From the NCBI GenBank assembly GCA_903927855.1, contig CAIYOL010000391.1, positions 1 to 6,037 of the forward strand: DNA of 6,037 nucleotides, given 5' to 3'. How positions within the stretch are numbered: position 1 is the first letter of the stretch; every line of letters starts with the position of its first letter. Shown here piece by piece: positions 1 to 6,036 of the stretch. A program made the translations under genes and the position numbers. Source of the DNA: an uncultured Planctomycetota bacterium. GTDB taxonomy: Bacteria; Planctomycetota; Phycisphaerae; Sedimentisphaerales; Anaerobacaceae. The notes under the pieces were generated by a model. It made no database searches and was not told where the DNA came from. It saw nothing but the letters and a program-made list of their open reading frames with translations.

Positions 1-183
1 CTAAAATGCAATACAGACAATTCAGACGACGCAATTCATTGCATAAGATGCGGAATGAGACTTATCCCCAAAGAACAAAAGGAACTAGGGAATTACCGTA
101 ATCGTACAAGTGAATCGGTGCCTTTTGGTTGGAAACTAGGGTACTGTCCGGCTTGCCATTTTTATCTGTGTGTTTTTGCTTGA
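1..183 (+). CDS. 3' part of a zinc-ribbon protein, probably broken near base 113
   Basis: This plus-strand frame is open from the left edge to a TGA at 181-183; its start lies outside the window. The first residues read LKCNTDNSDDAIHCIRCGMR. This has the form of the small zinc ribbons common at bacterial N-termini (CxxC, about 10 residues, CxxCG). Three cysteines are visible (codons at 7-9, 40-42 and 49-51); the fourth would be just off the left edge. After about base 69 the frame reads KEQKELGNYRNRTSES and then runs antisense through the conserved-looking part of the small membrane gene on the minus strand, so residues beyond about 38 are probably not native. The frame may be genuine to about base 113 and then interrupted by a rearrangement or assembly join. 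Zinc ribbons of this type have no single function, so none is assigned. Alternatively, the whole frame to 183 is a real short protein overlapping a convergent neighbour. Confidence 0.42.
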   Translation, partial: LKCNTDNSDDAIHCIRCGMRLIPKEQKELGNYRNRTSESVPFGWKLGYCPACHFYLCVFA

Positions 184-298
184 ACTTTTCGTTGAAATAA
201 CCATCGTATCCAAACCAAACTGCGATAAGAATGCAAACAGCGATATAGATTTTTAAGTTGTTTTTTCTGAATTTGCTTACCGGTGCTTCAATAGCCAT
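62..298 (-). CDS. small single-pass membrane protein, C-terminus probably truncated
   Basis: The 78-codon gene starts at ATG (298-296) and has a credible Shine-Dalgarno sequence, AGGAAG, about 9 nt upstream. Residues 1-16 are polar and basic (KFRKNN). Residues 17-31 form a hydrophobic segment (IYIAVCILIAVWFGY), consistent with one membrane helix. A charged stretch follows (NEKFKQKHTDKNGKPDSTL, 36-54). From memory, similar planctomycete hypothetical proteins are about twice as long, with a second membrane helix and a soluble C-terminal domain after the KAP at residues 59-61. Here the sequence after P61 (IHLYDYGNSLVPFVLWG) is the antisense of the zinc-ribbon tail and does not look like that continuation. 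I therefore infer a truncated or chimeric 3' end. The gene lies 20 nt downstream of the 319-1074 gene and is probably co-transcribed with it. Function unknown. Confidence 0.6.
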   Translation of the reverse strand: MAIEAPVSKFRKNNLKIYIAVCILIAVWFGYDGYFNEKFKQKHTDKNGKPDSTLVSNQKAPIHLYDYGNSLVPFVLWG

Positions 299-318
299 TC
301 TAACGTTCTTCCTTTAAT

Positions 319-1074
319 CTATGTTAATCGTTTTTGAGCGATTACGTTGATTAGCGGCTGGACAAAGTTCGGGACTATTTTTTCAGCCATTAGTTCTTCA
401 GCCAGCCGACATTGATTTTCAAAGGATTTTAGTGCATCAAATTTTTCTGTGCTCGATGGGTATTGGCGGATTGTAAAAGACAAAGTTATCGCCTCATCTA
501 CAACGGGCCTTTTTTCCCCTGGCTCGTAAACGCTTGTTTTTGACTCTACGCTTATTCTGCTTTGTATAAGGCAATCGTCGGAAAGGGCTACCACCACAGC
601 AGGGGAGAACACGATAGGCCTGGCTGCTGGTAAATCCAGAAGGCAGTTAAAAGCGGTTGAGCCGAATAGTGCTTCGGCAATAACCTCATCATGGCTGCCT
701 GCATAGTCAAAATCCATAGCGAAAGTAACGTCCAGTGAATCAATATCAAGATGGTTTACACTGAGCATATAGGGCACCAGCTCGATTATTAATCTGTCCT
801 GGTTGTAAGCGTCTTCAAAGCTTGAAGGATTGACTATGCCGGAGCCGATATGGTTTGTTTCAAGAGTAATCCATCGGTGCTGGCCGGCGTCACAATCTTC
901 TTCCAGACAGTATTCATTTTTGTTTCGGAAGAAACGGCCCATAGAGGGGAATTGCTTTTGTATCCGTTCGAAAAAGGCCAAAATAGTGTCGCGCTGCCGC
1001 GGCAGGGGTAACTTGGTGTTGATGTACATATCGAGATAAAAATCATCGCAGAGGGAACTGTAACTATTTGACAT
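319..1074 (-). CDS. conserved hypothetical soluble protein, about 251 residues
   Basis: I do not recognise a named family. The protein is acidic and mixed alpha/beta in appearance, with no signal peptide or membrane helix. Notable stretches are FYLDMYINTKLPLPRQRDT near the start, GSGIVNPSSFEDAY at about 77-90, an aspartate-rich segment LDIDSLDVTFAMDFDYAGSH at about 109-128 leading into DEVIAEALFG, and SRISVESKTSVYEPGEKRP at about 172-190. It ends in a helical, charged tail (about 212-251). I chose the ATG at 1074-1072. The longer form starting at TTG 1095 adds seven residues (MLRIFPT), has no ribosome-binding sequence, and contains the AAGGA (about 11 nt before the ATG) that would serve the shorter start. 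The gene follows the 832-codon gene after a gap with a candidate promoter and is followed 20 nt later by the small membrane gene. Similar proteins of unknown role occur, as I recall, in other Planctomycetota. Confidence 0.75.
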   Translation of the reverse strand: MSNSYSSLCDDFYLDMYINTKLPLPRQRDTILAFFERIQKQFPSMGRFFRNKNEYCLEEDCDAGQHRWITLETNHIGSGIVNPSSFEDAYNQDRLIIELVPYMLSVNHLDIDSLDVTFAMDFDYAGSHDEVIAEALFGSTAFNCLLDLPAARPIVFSPAVVVALSDDCLIQSRISVESKTSVYEPGEKRPVVDEAITLSFTIRQYPSSTEKFDALKSFENQCRLAEELMAEKIVPNFVQPLINVIAQKRLT

Positions 1075-1129
1075 AGTTGGAAAAATCCTTAACAAGAAGA
1101 CATATTCAAAAACCTCTGATTGCCTGACA

Positions 1130-1158
1130 ATTGTTGCACAAATTCAAGCTTATCTCAA
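1130..1158 (-). promoter_or_regulatory. candidate sigma70-type promoter for the 319-1074 gene
   Basis: On the minus strand, TTGAGA (1158-1153, five of six matches to the -35 consensus) is followed after 17 nt by AACAAT (1135-1130, four of six matches to -10). Transcription would start near 1123, giving a leader of roughly 50 nt before the ATG at 1074. This lies in the only sizeable gap between the long upstream operon and the 319-1074 gene, where an internal promoter would make sense. No hairpin-plus-T-run terminator is visible after the stop at 1187, so read-through is also possible. The call rests on consensus matching by eye. Confidence 0.3.
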
Positions 1159-1186
1159 GAGAAAAAAGACGCGAAACAAGCCAAAA

Positions 1187-3685
1187 TTATTTTAAATCCG
1201 GCTCAGGGAGTTTAAGTTCTGTAACTACCGCTCCGATAGTTGACAAAACCGCAAAGACAAACGCCCGCCATGCACAAGTTATTAGATAGTAACCAGCGGT
1301 AATTCCGCAGTTGCGGCTTAATATCACAGAAAATATCGTGTATAGTATGCCGACCGCTACGCCGCAGAGGGCAGCGGCGAGAATTCGCTTCCACAAAGCC
1401 GCTCCCCGGCAGCCAAGGGTGGTACCTATCCCGCAAAGCAGGGGCGCTGTTATAACAAGCCACCAGATGGCTTTCAAGCTCGGCGGTCCTCCCGCTATTT
1501 TAAGGAGGGTTAAGTCGGCAATCCCGAATATTAATGCTGCCGCGAGCACATACAAACCGATGTGCCAGTATCTCGGCTTCATCGAAGCTCGAATCTGTGC
1601 CCGTTTGCGCATCCGACGTCTTATCGTCAACGGCCAGTTGTAGAACAGAGAAAATACCCAGTGCTCCAGCAATGCACCTGCCTCGCCGAAGACCGGTATT
1701 TTATGCACTGCATCGGTCGCCCAGTGTGCCGCCATAAATCTTGCCAGGGCAGGATAACGATATATCATCTGTATCGGAAACGCGAGGTAGCCGATAATTT
1801 TGAAAAAGGCTAAAACTATAGCAATATTGTAATCCCTAAAACTTTTGTCTCTTATAGCAACATAAACAACATATAAACCGCGAACAATGGAGCCGGGCGA
1901 AACTGGAATAACATGGAAGAGCAGCATTATGGCTCCCGCGGCGATAATACACTCTTTCCAGCTTAGGTCAGGATGTTTTATGATATATACAGCGGCAACT
2001 ATCATCGAGACAATTTGCGTTACCGGCAGACAGCAGATGTGAACCGCAAGACTTTTAAGATATTTATCAATGAAAGGCTCGTCAATCTGCAAAAGAATTG
2101 TCTGTGCATCCTCGTCGGAGAGAATATGTTTTTTCTGACCTTGTTTTACCATATCGAGCAGCCATTGCCGGCGAAGTTCGGCATTAAAATATAGTTTGAC
2201 CGGTCTTACGGTGAGGGAATACAGTTTCTCCTTCGCAAACTGCCAATCAGTTAAAAGTCTGTGCAAAGAAGGAAATACCAGGAGCAGAAACGGCAGATGA
2301 TATAAAACCCGCCACGGCTGCTGCGAGAGCAGGTTTGTTTTCTCAGGTGAAATCCTGCCGGCCCTGTGCCACGATACGAGCAACTCCAGCATCTTGCACC
2401 TGACGGCATTTTTGAAGTATTTCGCACTAGTCAAAATACTTATGTAGTGCCTGCGCCAGCTGCTATGGCACCAGAATTTACGAAATACTCTGCCTAAAAA
2501 CGGCAAAAGGCCGAGCAAAAAGAAAATAGAGGTTTTAAATTTGCTGCGGCAGAGTTTCTCAAAACCATTTTCGTCGATGATGTTTCTTATCTTCCAGCCC
2601 GTAACGGCGCTATCAAATATAGTTGTCCGGAGCTTTTTGCTGTATAAAAGCCGAATGTGGTTGTGCGTAATATCGGGAACTGAATTTCGATAAACGTCTT
2701 CGGCTTGCGTAAGTTCATCAAATAAGCCGTGCATATCGCCGAAATGCTCTTTGTGATTGTCGATGAAACTTTTCAGTTTATTCAAATCGCCTCTGTCGAA
2801 TTGCACGAGCGAGCCGCGCTCTAATCCATTCCAAATGAGTTTAAAATCGCCCGGGCTCATCGGCAGGAAAGGCAAGAGAGCGAGACCGGCCCTGAAATCG
2901 ACTGCTACCAGTCCGGCAGACGGGTTATTTTCGGTTTCTGTGCGTTTTAGACAGTTTGGCTGGCTTTTACAGGTTGACCACTCGTATTGCCTTGCGAATT
3001 CATACGCGCCAATATTGTGCAGCAGTTTTACAAATTCCCGCATAAACTGCCGCTTTGTGCGATATTCGGGTGAACCAAGCTGCTGCTGGTCGACTTTAAA
3101 GCCTCTGCGCCAGCGTTTTAATAAATCCAGCCGGTCATCGACCTCCAATCGCCAGGTGCGCCCATCGACCCATTCTCGCAATTCGCCGCAGCTGCCGAGG
3201 GTATTATCAACAAGCGTTGCGTAAATATCCACAACGGCGGTTTCATCGCCGAATCGAATTTTTGCGCTGCGCCGTATAAATTTCTGCCAAAGGGAGCCGG
3301 CCCTGGTTGCTGCCGGGTTTACCTGAAGCTGAAATGGTCCCTGGAAACCAATCCAGTAAAGCACATTGCGAAACAGGCGTCCCAATCCCGAAGGCGGAAC
3401 AAGAATCTTCATTGCATAGACGCCGGCAACCTTGAGACCATCTATCGGTTCGCCATCAATCGCCAGTATCTTTACCTTGTAAACTTGGCCTGCGAATCCT
3501 CCGCCTACAAAATCCTCTACGACCAGATGCACTTTGGCCGAGTTTGCTTTTGTAATTCCTGTAACATCGTAAACCAATTCGGTGCCGCTATCATAGCGAG
3601 CAACCCGAATTGGACGATGTAAACTTGCGAGGTGACATTGTTTCTCCAATTCTCTGCAGATGCTGATAGAATATTCTTTTGTCAT
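1187..3685 (-). CDS. large membrane protein with degenerate protein-kinase-like N-terminal domain
   Basis: 832 residues, start ATG 3685-3683 preceded by GGAG at a 7-nt spacing; the start overlaps the pgpA stop as ATGA. The N-terminal half has kinase-fold landmarks in order: a glycine-rich loop GGGFAGQVYKV (61-71), a beta-3-like lysine in YAMKIL (K93), a hinge-like ELREWVDGRTWRL (168-180), a catalytic-loop-like TCKSQPNCLK (238-247), and VDFRAG (262-267) at the DFG position. In the catalytic loop the Asp of HRDLKPxN falls on C239 while N244 is kept, so this is either a pseudokinase or an atypical ATP-binding domain. The rest is rich in hydrophobic segments, most clearly about 462-478, 550-569, 578-597, 620-640, 708-730, 739-757, 767-790 and 797-821. 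A basic stretch (TIRRRMRKRAQIR) lies at 687-699. The order is comparable to UbiB/ABC1-type kinase-like proteins with C-terminal helices, but I do not claim membership. Coupling to pgpA hints at a membrane-lipid or envelope role, which is inference. Confidence 0.8.
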   Translation of the reverse strand: MTKEYSISICRELEKQCHLASLHRPIRVARYDSGTELVYDVTGITKANSAKVHLVVEDFVGGGFAGQVYKVKILAIDGEPIDGLKVAGVYAMKILVPPSGLGRLFRNVLYWIGFQGPFQLQVNPAATRAGSLWQKFIRRSAKIRFGDETAVVDIYATLVDNTLGSCGELREWVDGRTWRLEVDDRLDLLKRWRRGFKVDQQQLGSPEYRTKRQFMREFVKLLHNIGAYEFARQYEWSTCKSQPNCLKRTETENNPSAGLVAVDFRAGLALLPFLPMSPGDFKLIWNGLERGSLVQFDRGDLNKLKSFIDNHKEHFGDMHGLFDELTQAEDVYRNSVPDITHNHIRLLYSKKLRTTIFDSAVTGWKIRNIIDENGFEKLCRSKFKTSIFFLLGLLPFLGRVFRKFWCHSSWRRHYISILTSAKYFKNAVRCKMLELLVSWHRAGRISPEKTNLLSQQPWRVLYHLPFLLLVFPSLHRLLTDWQFAKEKLYSLTVRPVKLYFNAELRRQWLLDMVKQGQKKHILSDEDAQTILLQIDEPFIDKYLKSLAVHICCLPVTQIVSMIVAAVYIIKHPDLSWKECIIAAGAIMLLFHVIPVSPGSIVRGLYVVYVAIRDKSFRDYNIAIVLAFFKIIGYLAFPIQMIYRYPALARFMAAHWATDAVHKIPVFGEAGALLEHWVFSLFYNWPLTIRRRMRKRAQIRASMKPRYWHIGLYVLAAALIFGIADLTLLKIAGGPPSLKAIWWLVITAPLLCGIGTTLGCRGAALWKRILAAALCGVAVGILYTIFSVILSRNCGITAGYYLITCAWRAFVFAVLSTIGAVVTELKLPEPDLK
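3682..3685 (-). other. ATGA stop/start overlap coupling pgpA to the large membrane gene
   Basis: The TGA stop of pgpA (3684-3682) overlaps the ATG of the next gene (3685-3683) in an ATGA. GGAG sits 7 nt before that ATG, inside the pgpA coding region (about 3693-3696). This arrangement normally gives translational coupling and supports both the chosen start and co-expression of the two proteins. Confidence 0.85.
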
Positions 3686-4182
3686 CCGTGTTCTCCGGGT
3701 AATCGCCAGTTACTCCATAAAACCAGACAAACCAGCGAAGTTATCCCCGCAAACACTCCTGCTAATAAGTCGTCTGCAAGGATGCCCCAGCCTTTAGGCA
3801 GCTTCTCAAGCCTGCGGATTGGCCAGGGTTTGAGAATGTCGAAAAGCCTAAAAAGCAAAAAGCCGAGCAATCCGGCAACCCAAATGTTGCTAATCGTGAC
3901 TGCAGCTATGAATAAAAACGTAACTGCCTGGCCCGAAAATTCATCGGCAACCACTTCTCGAGGGTCGGTTTCATTTGTTGCTGCGATCACAACAGGGGCA
4001 AATTTGATACAAACAATAGAGCCGGCCAAAGCTGAAACTATCATTGCAATTGATATTGCTGCGGTTGCTGAACCGAAATGACACATCAAGGCAAAGAGCA
4101 ACACCGGCGGCAGTGAGCCCCACGTTCCCGGAGCGGCTGGTAACCAGCCAAGACCAAAACAGGACGTAAGCAATCTTTTCAT
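3682..4182 (-). CDS. pgpA: phosphatidylglycerophosphatase A
   Basis: 166 residues, the usual size for PgpA, an integral inner-membrane enzyme. It removes phosphate from phosphatidylglycerol phosphate to give phosphatidylglycerol, the last step of that phospholipid's synthesis. The family blocks are all present: GLGWLPAAPGTWGSL (10-24), DPREVVADEFSGQAV (73-87, with the acidic pair D80/E81), FRLFDILKPWPIRRLE (111-126), and GWGILADDLLAGVFAG (131-146, D137/D138). Hydrophobic segments lie at about 25-60, 86-110 and 139-156, as expected for a small multi-pass protein. The ATG at 4182 is the natural start, because the first family block begins ten residues later. No good Shine-Dalgarno sequence precedes it, only AACTTTCTATAATT. 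The gene lies 34 nt after the dgt-like gene and overlaps the next gene by 4 nt. No catalytic motif appears to be missing. Confidence 0.95.
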   Translation of the reverse strand: MKRLLTSCFGLGWLPAAPGTWGSLPPVLLFALMCHFGSATAAISIAMIVSALAGSIVCIKFAPVVIAATNETDPREVVADEFSGQAVTFLFIAAVTISNIWVAGLLGFLLFRLFDILKPWPIRRLEKLPKGWGILADDLLAGVFAGITSLVCLVLWSNWRLPGEHG

Positions 4183-4216
4183 AATTATAGAAAGTTAGCT
4201 GAAGATCTAATCTAAG

Positions 4217-5332
4217 TCAAAGGTTATCAGCGGTTTCAGCCGGATTTTCCAGCATTTTCAAGCAGAACCTGTCGGTCATACCCGCAATGTAATCGCATAC
4301 CGTCCGCTGCAGACCGTCTCTCTTTATCAGTTTTTGAAAATAGCCTGGCATCAGTTCTTGTTTGCGACAAAACTTTTCAAAAAGCTGCTGTAGCCAATCT
4401 TCAATTTGCTTTGCTGTTTGTGTCACTGATGTATGCTGATAAAAGTTCTTCATTAAAAACTTTTCCAGCACGGTGAGTTTGGTGTTGTTTTCAGCAGAAA
4501 TCGTAATTAAATTTTCGCTGCGTTGATATACTTGGTCGACAGTTTTGAGATTAACACCGGTGATGGTTTTCTGACTCGTATCGATGCAGTCACCAACGAG
4601 CATATCGATAATTGCTTTTGCAGTTCTTGTTTTTTGGACTATCGGGTCTTCCATCGCTTTGGCGTTTATTCGGTTTTGTGCTTCTGTGAATATTTCGACG
4701 TTTTTTAATTGCTTGCTACAAATCAGACCAGCTCGGAGACCATCCTCAAGGTCGTGAGAGTTTACTGCGATTCGGTCGGCGATGTCTGCAACCTGTCCCT
4801 CAAGCGAGCAGTTTGACTCAGCAAAGGTGCCGTCCTGCGGGTTATCATAGGGGCTTCGATGTTTGGCTAATCCCAGTCGGGTTTCATACATCAGATTCAG
4901 GCCGGGGAAATCCGGATATGGGTGTTCGAGCAAATCGACGATGCGTAATGACTGCAAGTTATGCTCGAACCCGCCGAAATCAGCCATTAAGCGGTTAAGG
5001 GTTTTTTCGCCAGCGTGTCCGAAAGGGGAGTGTCCCAAATCGTGTGCCAGACATATTGCCTCGGTTAAATTAATATTTAACTGGAGCTCTTTTGAGATGG
5101 TTCTTCCTATTTGTGCTACTTCGATAGTGTGGGTAAGGCGTGTGCGATAAAAGTCGTCCAGACCCGGTGTGAATACCTGTGTTTTGCCTTCCAGCCGGCG
5201 AAATGCCGAGCAGTGGATTATGCGGTCGCGGTCGCGTTCAAAGTCTGAGCGATACGGATGCGGCTTTTCTGCGAACCTTCGGCCACGGCTGCAAGTCTCA
5301 GCAACGGCGTAACAGCTTAGTTCTTCAGACAT
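4217..5332 (-). CDS. dgt: deoxyguanosinetriphosphate triphosphohydrolase-like protein (HD domain)
   Basis: 371 residues, matching the shorter, type-2 dGTPase-like proteins. Enzymes of this family split dNTPs into the deoxynucleoside and triphosphate and help balance the cytoplasmic dNTP pool. The N-terminal signature is complete: RGRR (16-19), YRSDFERDRDRIIHCSAFRRLEGKTQVF (27-54) and RTRLTHTIEVAQIGR (63-77). The HD metal site is visible as H68, H97-D98 in LAHDLGHSPFGHAGE (95-109), and a later Asp, probably D186, in ADIADRIAVNSHDLEDGL (182-199). GGFEHNLQSLRIV (120-132) is also typical. The family usually reads DEIAYN where this protein has DRIAVN. The C-terminal end keeps DYIAGMTDRFCLKML. The ATG lies only 2 nt after the HIT gene's stop and lacks a clear Shine-Dalgarno sequence, so translation probably depends on coupling. 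True substrate specificity (dGTP or other dNTPs) cannot be read from the sequence. Confidence 0.95.
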   Translation of the reverse strand: MSEELSCYAVAETCSRGRRFAEKPHPYRSDFERDRDRIIHCSAFRRLEGKTQVFTPGLDDFYRTRLTHTIEVAQIGRTISKELQLNINLTEAICLAHDLGHSPFGHAGEKTLNRLMADFGGFEHNLQSLRIVDLLEHPYPDFPGLNLMYETRLGLAKHRSPYDNPQDGTFAESNCSLEGQVADIADRIAVNSHDLEDGLRAGLICSKQLKNVEIFTEAQNRINAKAMEDPIVQKTRTAKAIIDMLVGDCIDTSQKTITGVNLKTVDQVYQRSENLITISAENNTKLTVLEKFLMKNFYQHTSVTQTAKQIEDWLQQLFEKFCRKQELMPGYFQKLIKRDGLQRTVCDYIAGMTDRFCLKMLENPAETADNL

Positions 5333-5334
5333 AT

Positions 5335-5844
5335 TTATAAACTGGGAAGGTTGTGTTCTTTGCTTATCTGCTTTAATTGCTTGAGAAGCTCGGCCAAACT
5401 TTGGCTTATAACATTGGTATCAGTGCATACACTCATAAAATTTGTGTCCCCATCCCAACGTGGAACGACGTGGATATGAAAATGATCGGGTAATCCAGCT
5501 CCGGCGCACCTGCCGAAATTCATCCCAACATTGAAACCGTGGGGTTTTATCGCCAGGGAAAGGGCCTTTTTTGATTCCCTGACCAGCTTGGTTAATTCCA
5601 GCAGCTCTTCGTCGCTTGCCTGCTCAAGGTCGGCGATATGTCGGGCGGGGGCTATTAGTAAATGGCCGTTGTTATAGGGAAAGCGGTTTAGCACTACGAT
5701 GCTTTTGTCTGAGCGCCATAACACCAGATTTTTATCATCATCCTGTGGCTTCTTCAAATCATGACAGATGAAACAGACACTACTTTTGCTCAGGCCTTGG
5801 ATGTATTCGACTCGCCAGGGCGCCCATAGATTTTTGCGTTCCAA
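5335..5844 (-). CDS. HIT-family nucleotide phosphorylase/hydrolase (Ap4A-type)
   Basis: 169 residues. The histidine-triad motif HFHIHVVPRW (121-130, H121/H123/H125) identifies a HIT-superfamily nucleotidyl hydrolase/transferase. The subtype is the branch that includes bacterial Ap4A phosphorylase/ATP adenylyltransferase-like proteins: N-terminal LWAPWRVEYI (6-15), CFIC (C24/C27, likely zinc ligands), LNRFPYNNGHLLIAPARH (52-69), NVGMNFGRCAGAGLPDHFHI (105-124) and the DGDTNFM tail (131-137). Such enzymes act on dinucleoside polyphosphates or adenylylated substrates, with the middle/last His of the triad forming the nucleotidyl intermediate; the exact substrate is not predictable here. The start is TTG at 5844-5842: GGAGGT lies 9 nt upstream, an in-frame TAA is at 5880-5878, and there is no ATG or GTG between. 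MERKNLWAPW is also the N-terminus expected for the family. The gene is followed after 2 nt by the dgt-like gene. Confidence 0.93.
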   Translation of the reverse strand: MERKNLWAPWRVEYIQGLSKSSVCFICHDLKKPQDDDKNLVLWRSDKSIVVLNRFPYNNGHLLIAPARHIADLEQASDEELLELTKLVRESKKALSLAIKPHGFNVGMNFGRCAGAGLPDHFHIHVVPRWDGDTNFMSVCTDTNVISQSLAELLKQLKQISKEHNLPSL

Positions 5845-5853
5845 TCTGCGATT

Positions 5854-5859
5854 ACCTCC
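5854..5859 (-). promoter_or_regulatory. strong Shine-Dalgarno sequence fixing a TTG start
   Basis: GGAGGT on the minus strand, 9 nt before TTG 5844-5842. It is the best ribosome-binding match in the window and decides the otherwise doubtful TTG start of the HIT gene. Confidence 0.8.
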
Positions 5860-5898
5860 GTTACTGGTAACTGGTAGTTACCAATCACTAATTACCGA
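5860..5898. repeat. GGTAAT/GGTAAC-type intergenic repeat with a perfect hairpin
   Basis: Between the stop of the right-edge gene (5899) and the HIT ribosome-binding site, the DNA is built from variants of one short word: GGTAAT, GGTAAC and their complements. On the plus strand ACTGGTA occurs twice in tandem (5863-5876). TGGTAACT (5865-5872), GGT, AGTTACCA (5876-5883) form an 8-bp perfect stem with a 3-nt loop. There is no T-run after the stem, so it is a poor classical terminator. The low-complexity look resembles short tandemly repeated intergenic sequences known in several bacterial groups. Confidence 0.55.
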
Positions 5899-6036
5899 TT
5901 ATTCAAGAAGCTCCATTGTTAAATTTTGATTGATAGTTATATGTAACTTCGCACCGATACCCATTGGTAAAGAGGCCTCCAGTTGCGCTTGGTACTGTTG
6001 GTTGTATCGCTCTGTTCGGCCTGCATCGATATTGAA
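5899..6036 (-). CDS. 3' end of an unrecognised gene running off the right edge
   Basis: The minus-strand frame is open from the right edge to a TAA at 5901-5899, giving the last 45 residues. The tail contains AGRTERYNQQYQAQLEASLP, then MGIGAKLHITINQNLT and a final MELLE. Composition is coding-like: a charged, Gln-rich helix-like stretch followed by a probable beta strand. The other two minus frames end sooner or read poorly. I do not recognise the family from this fragment. It lies upstream of the HIT gene in the same direction, separated by 54 nt of repeat, and could belong to the same transcription unit. Confidence 0.6.
   Translation of the reverse strand, partial: FNIDAGRTERYNQQYQAQLEASLPMGIGAKLHITINQNLTMELLE

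Noticed and set aside
830..1046. Short open frames overlapping the 5' part of the 319-1074 gene on both strands
   Set aside because: They are 69-70 codons, out of frame with or antisense to a better-supported gene, with no ribosome-binding site or motif.
1096..1186. Possible terminator after the large membrane gene
   Set aside because: There is a T-rich run (TTTTTT at about 1162-1167 on the minus strand), but no stable GC-rich stem precedes it.
2757..3224. 155-codon open frame on the plus strand
   Set aside because: It lies wholly antisense to the large membrane gene, is rich in Ser/Arg/Pro as expected for a shadow frame, and has no recognisable domain.
3632..4081. 149-codon open frame on the plus strand over pgpA
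   Set aside because: It is antisense to a gene with clear PgpA motifs, and its Ala/Thr/Ile-rich translation shows no family features.
4184..4189. Perfect TATAAT on the minus strand just before the pgpA ATG
   Set aside because: It is only 1 nt from the start codon, so transcription would begin inside pgpA and miss the start. The sequence 17 nt upstream (GATTAG) is a poor -35. Most likely a chance A+T-rich match.
4523..5150. Three plus-strand open frames of 61-95 codons inside the dGTPase-like gene
   Set aside because: All are antisense to conserved HD-domain or C-terminal coding sequence and look like shadows.
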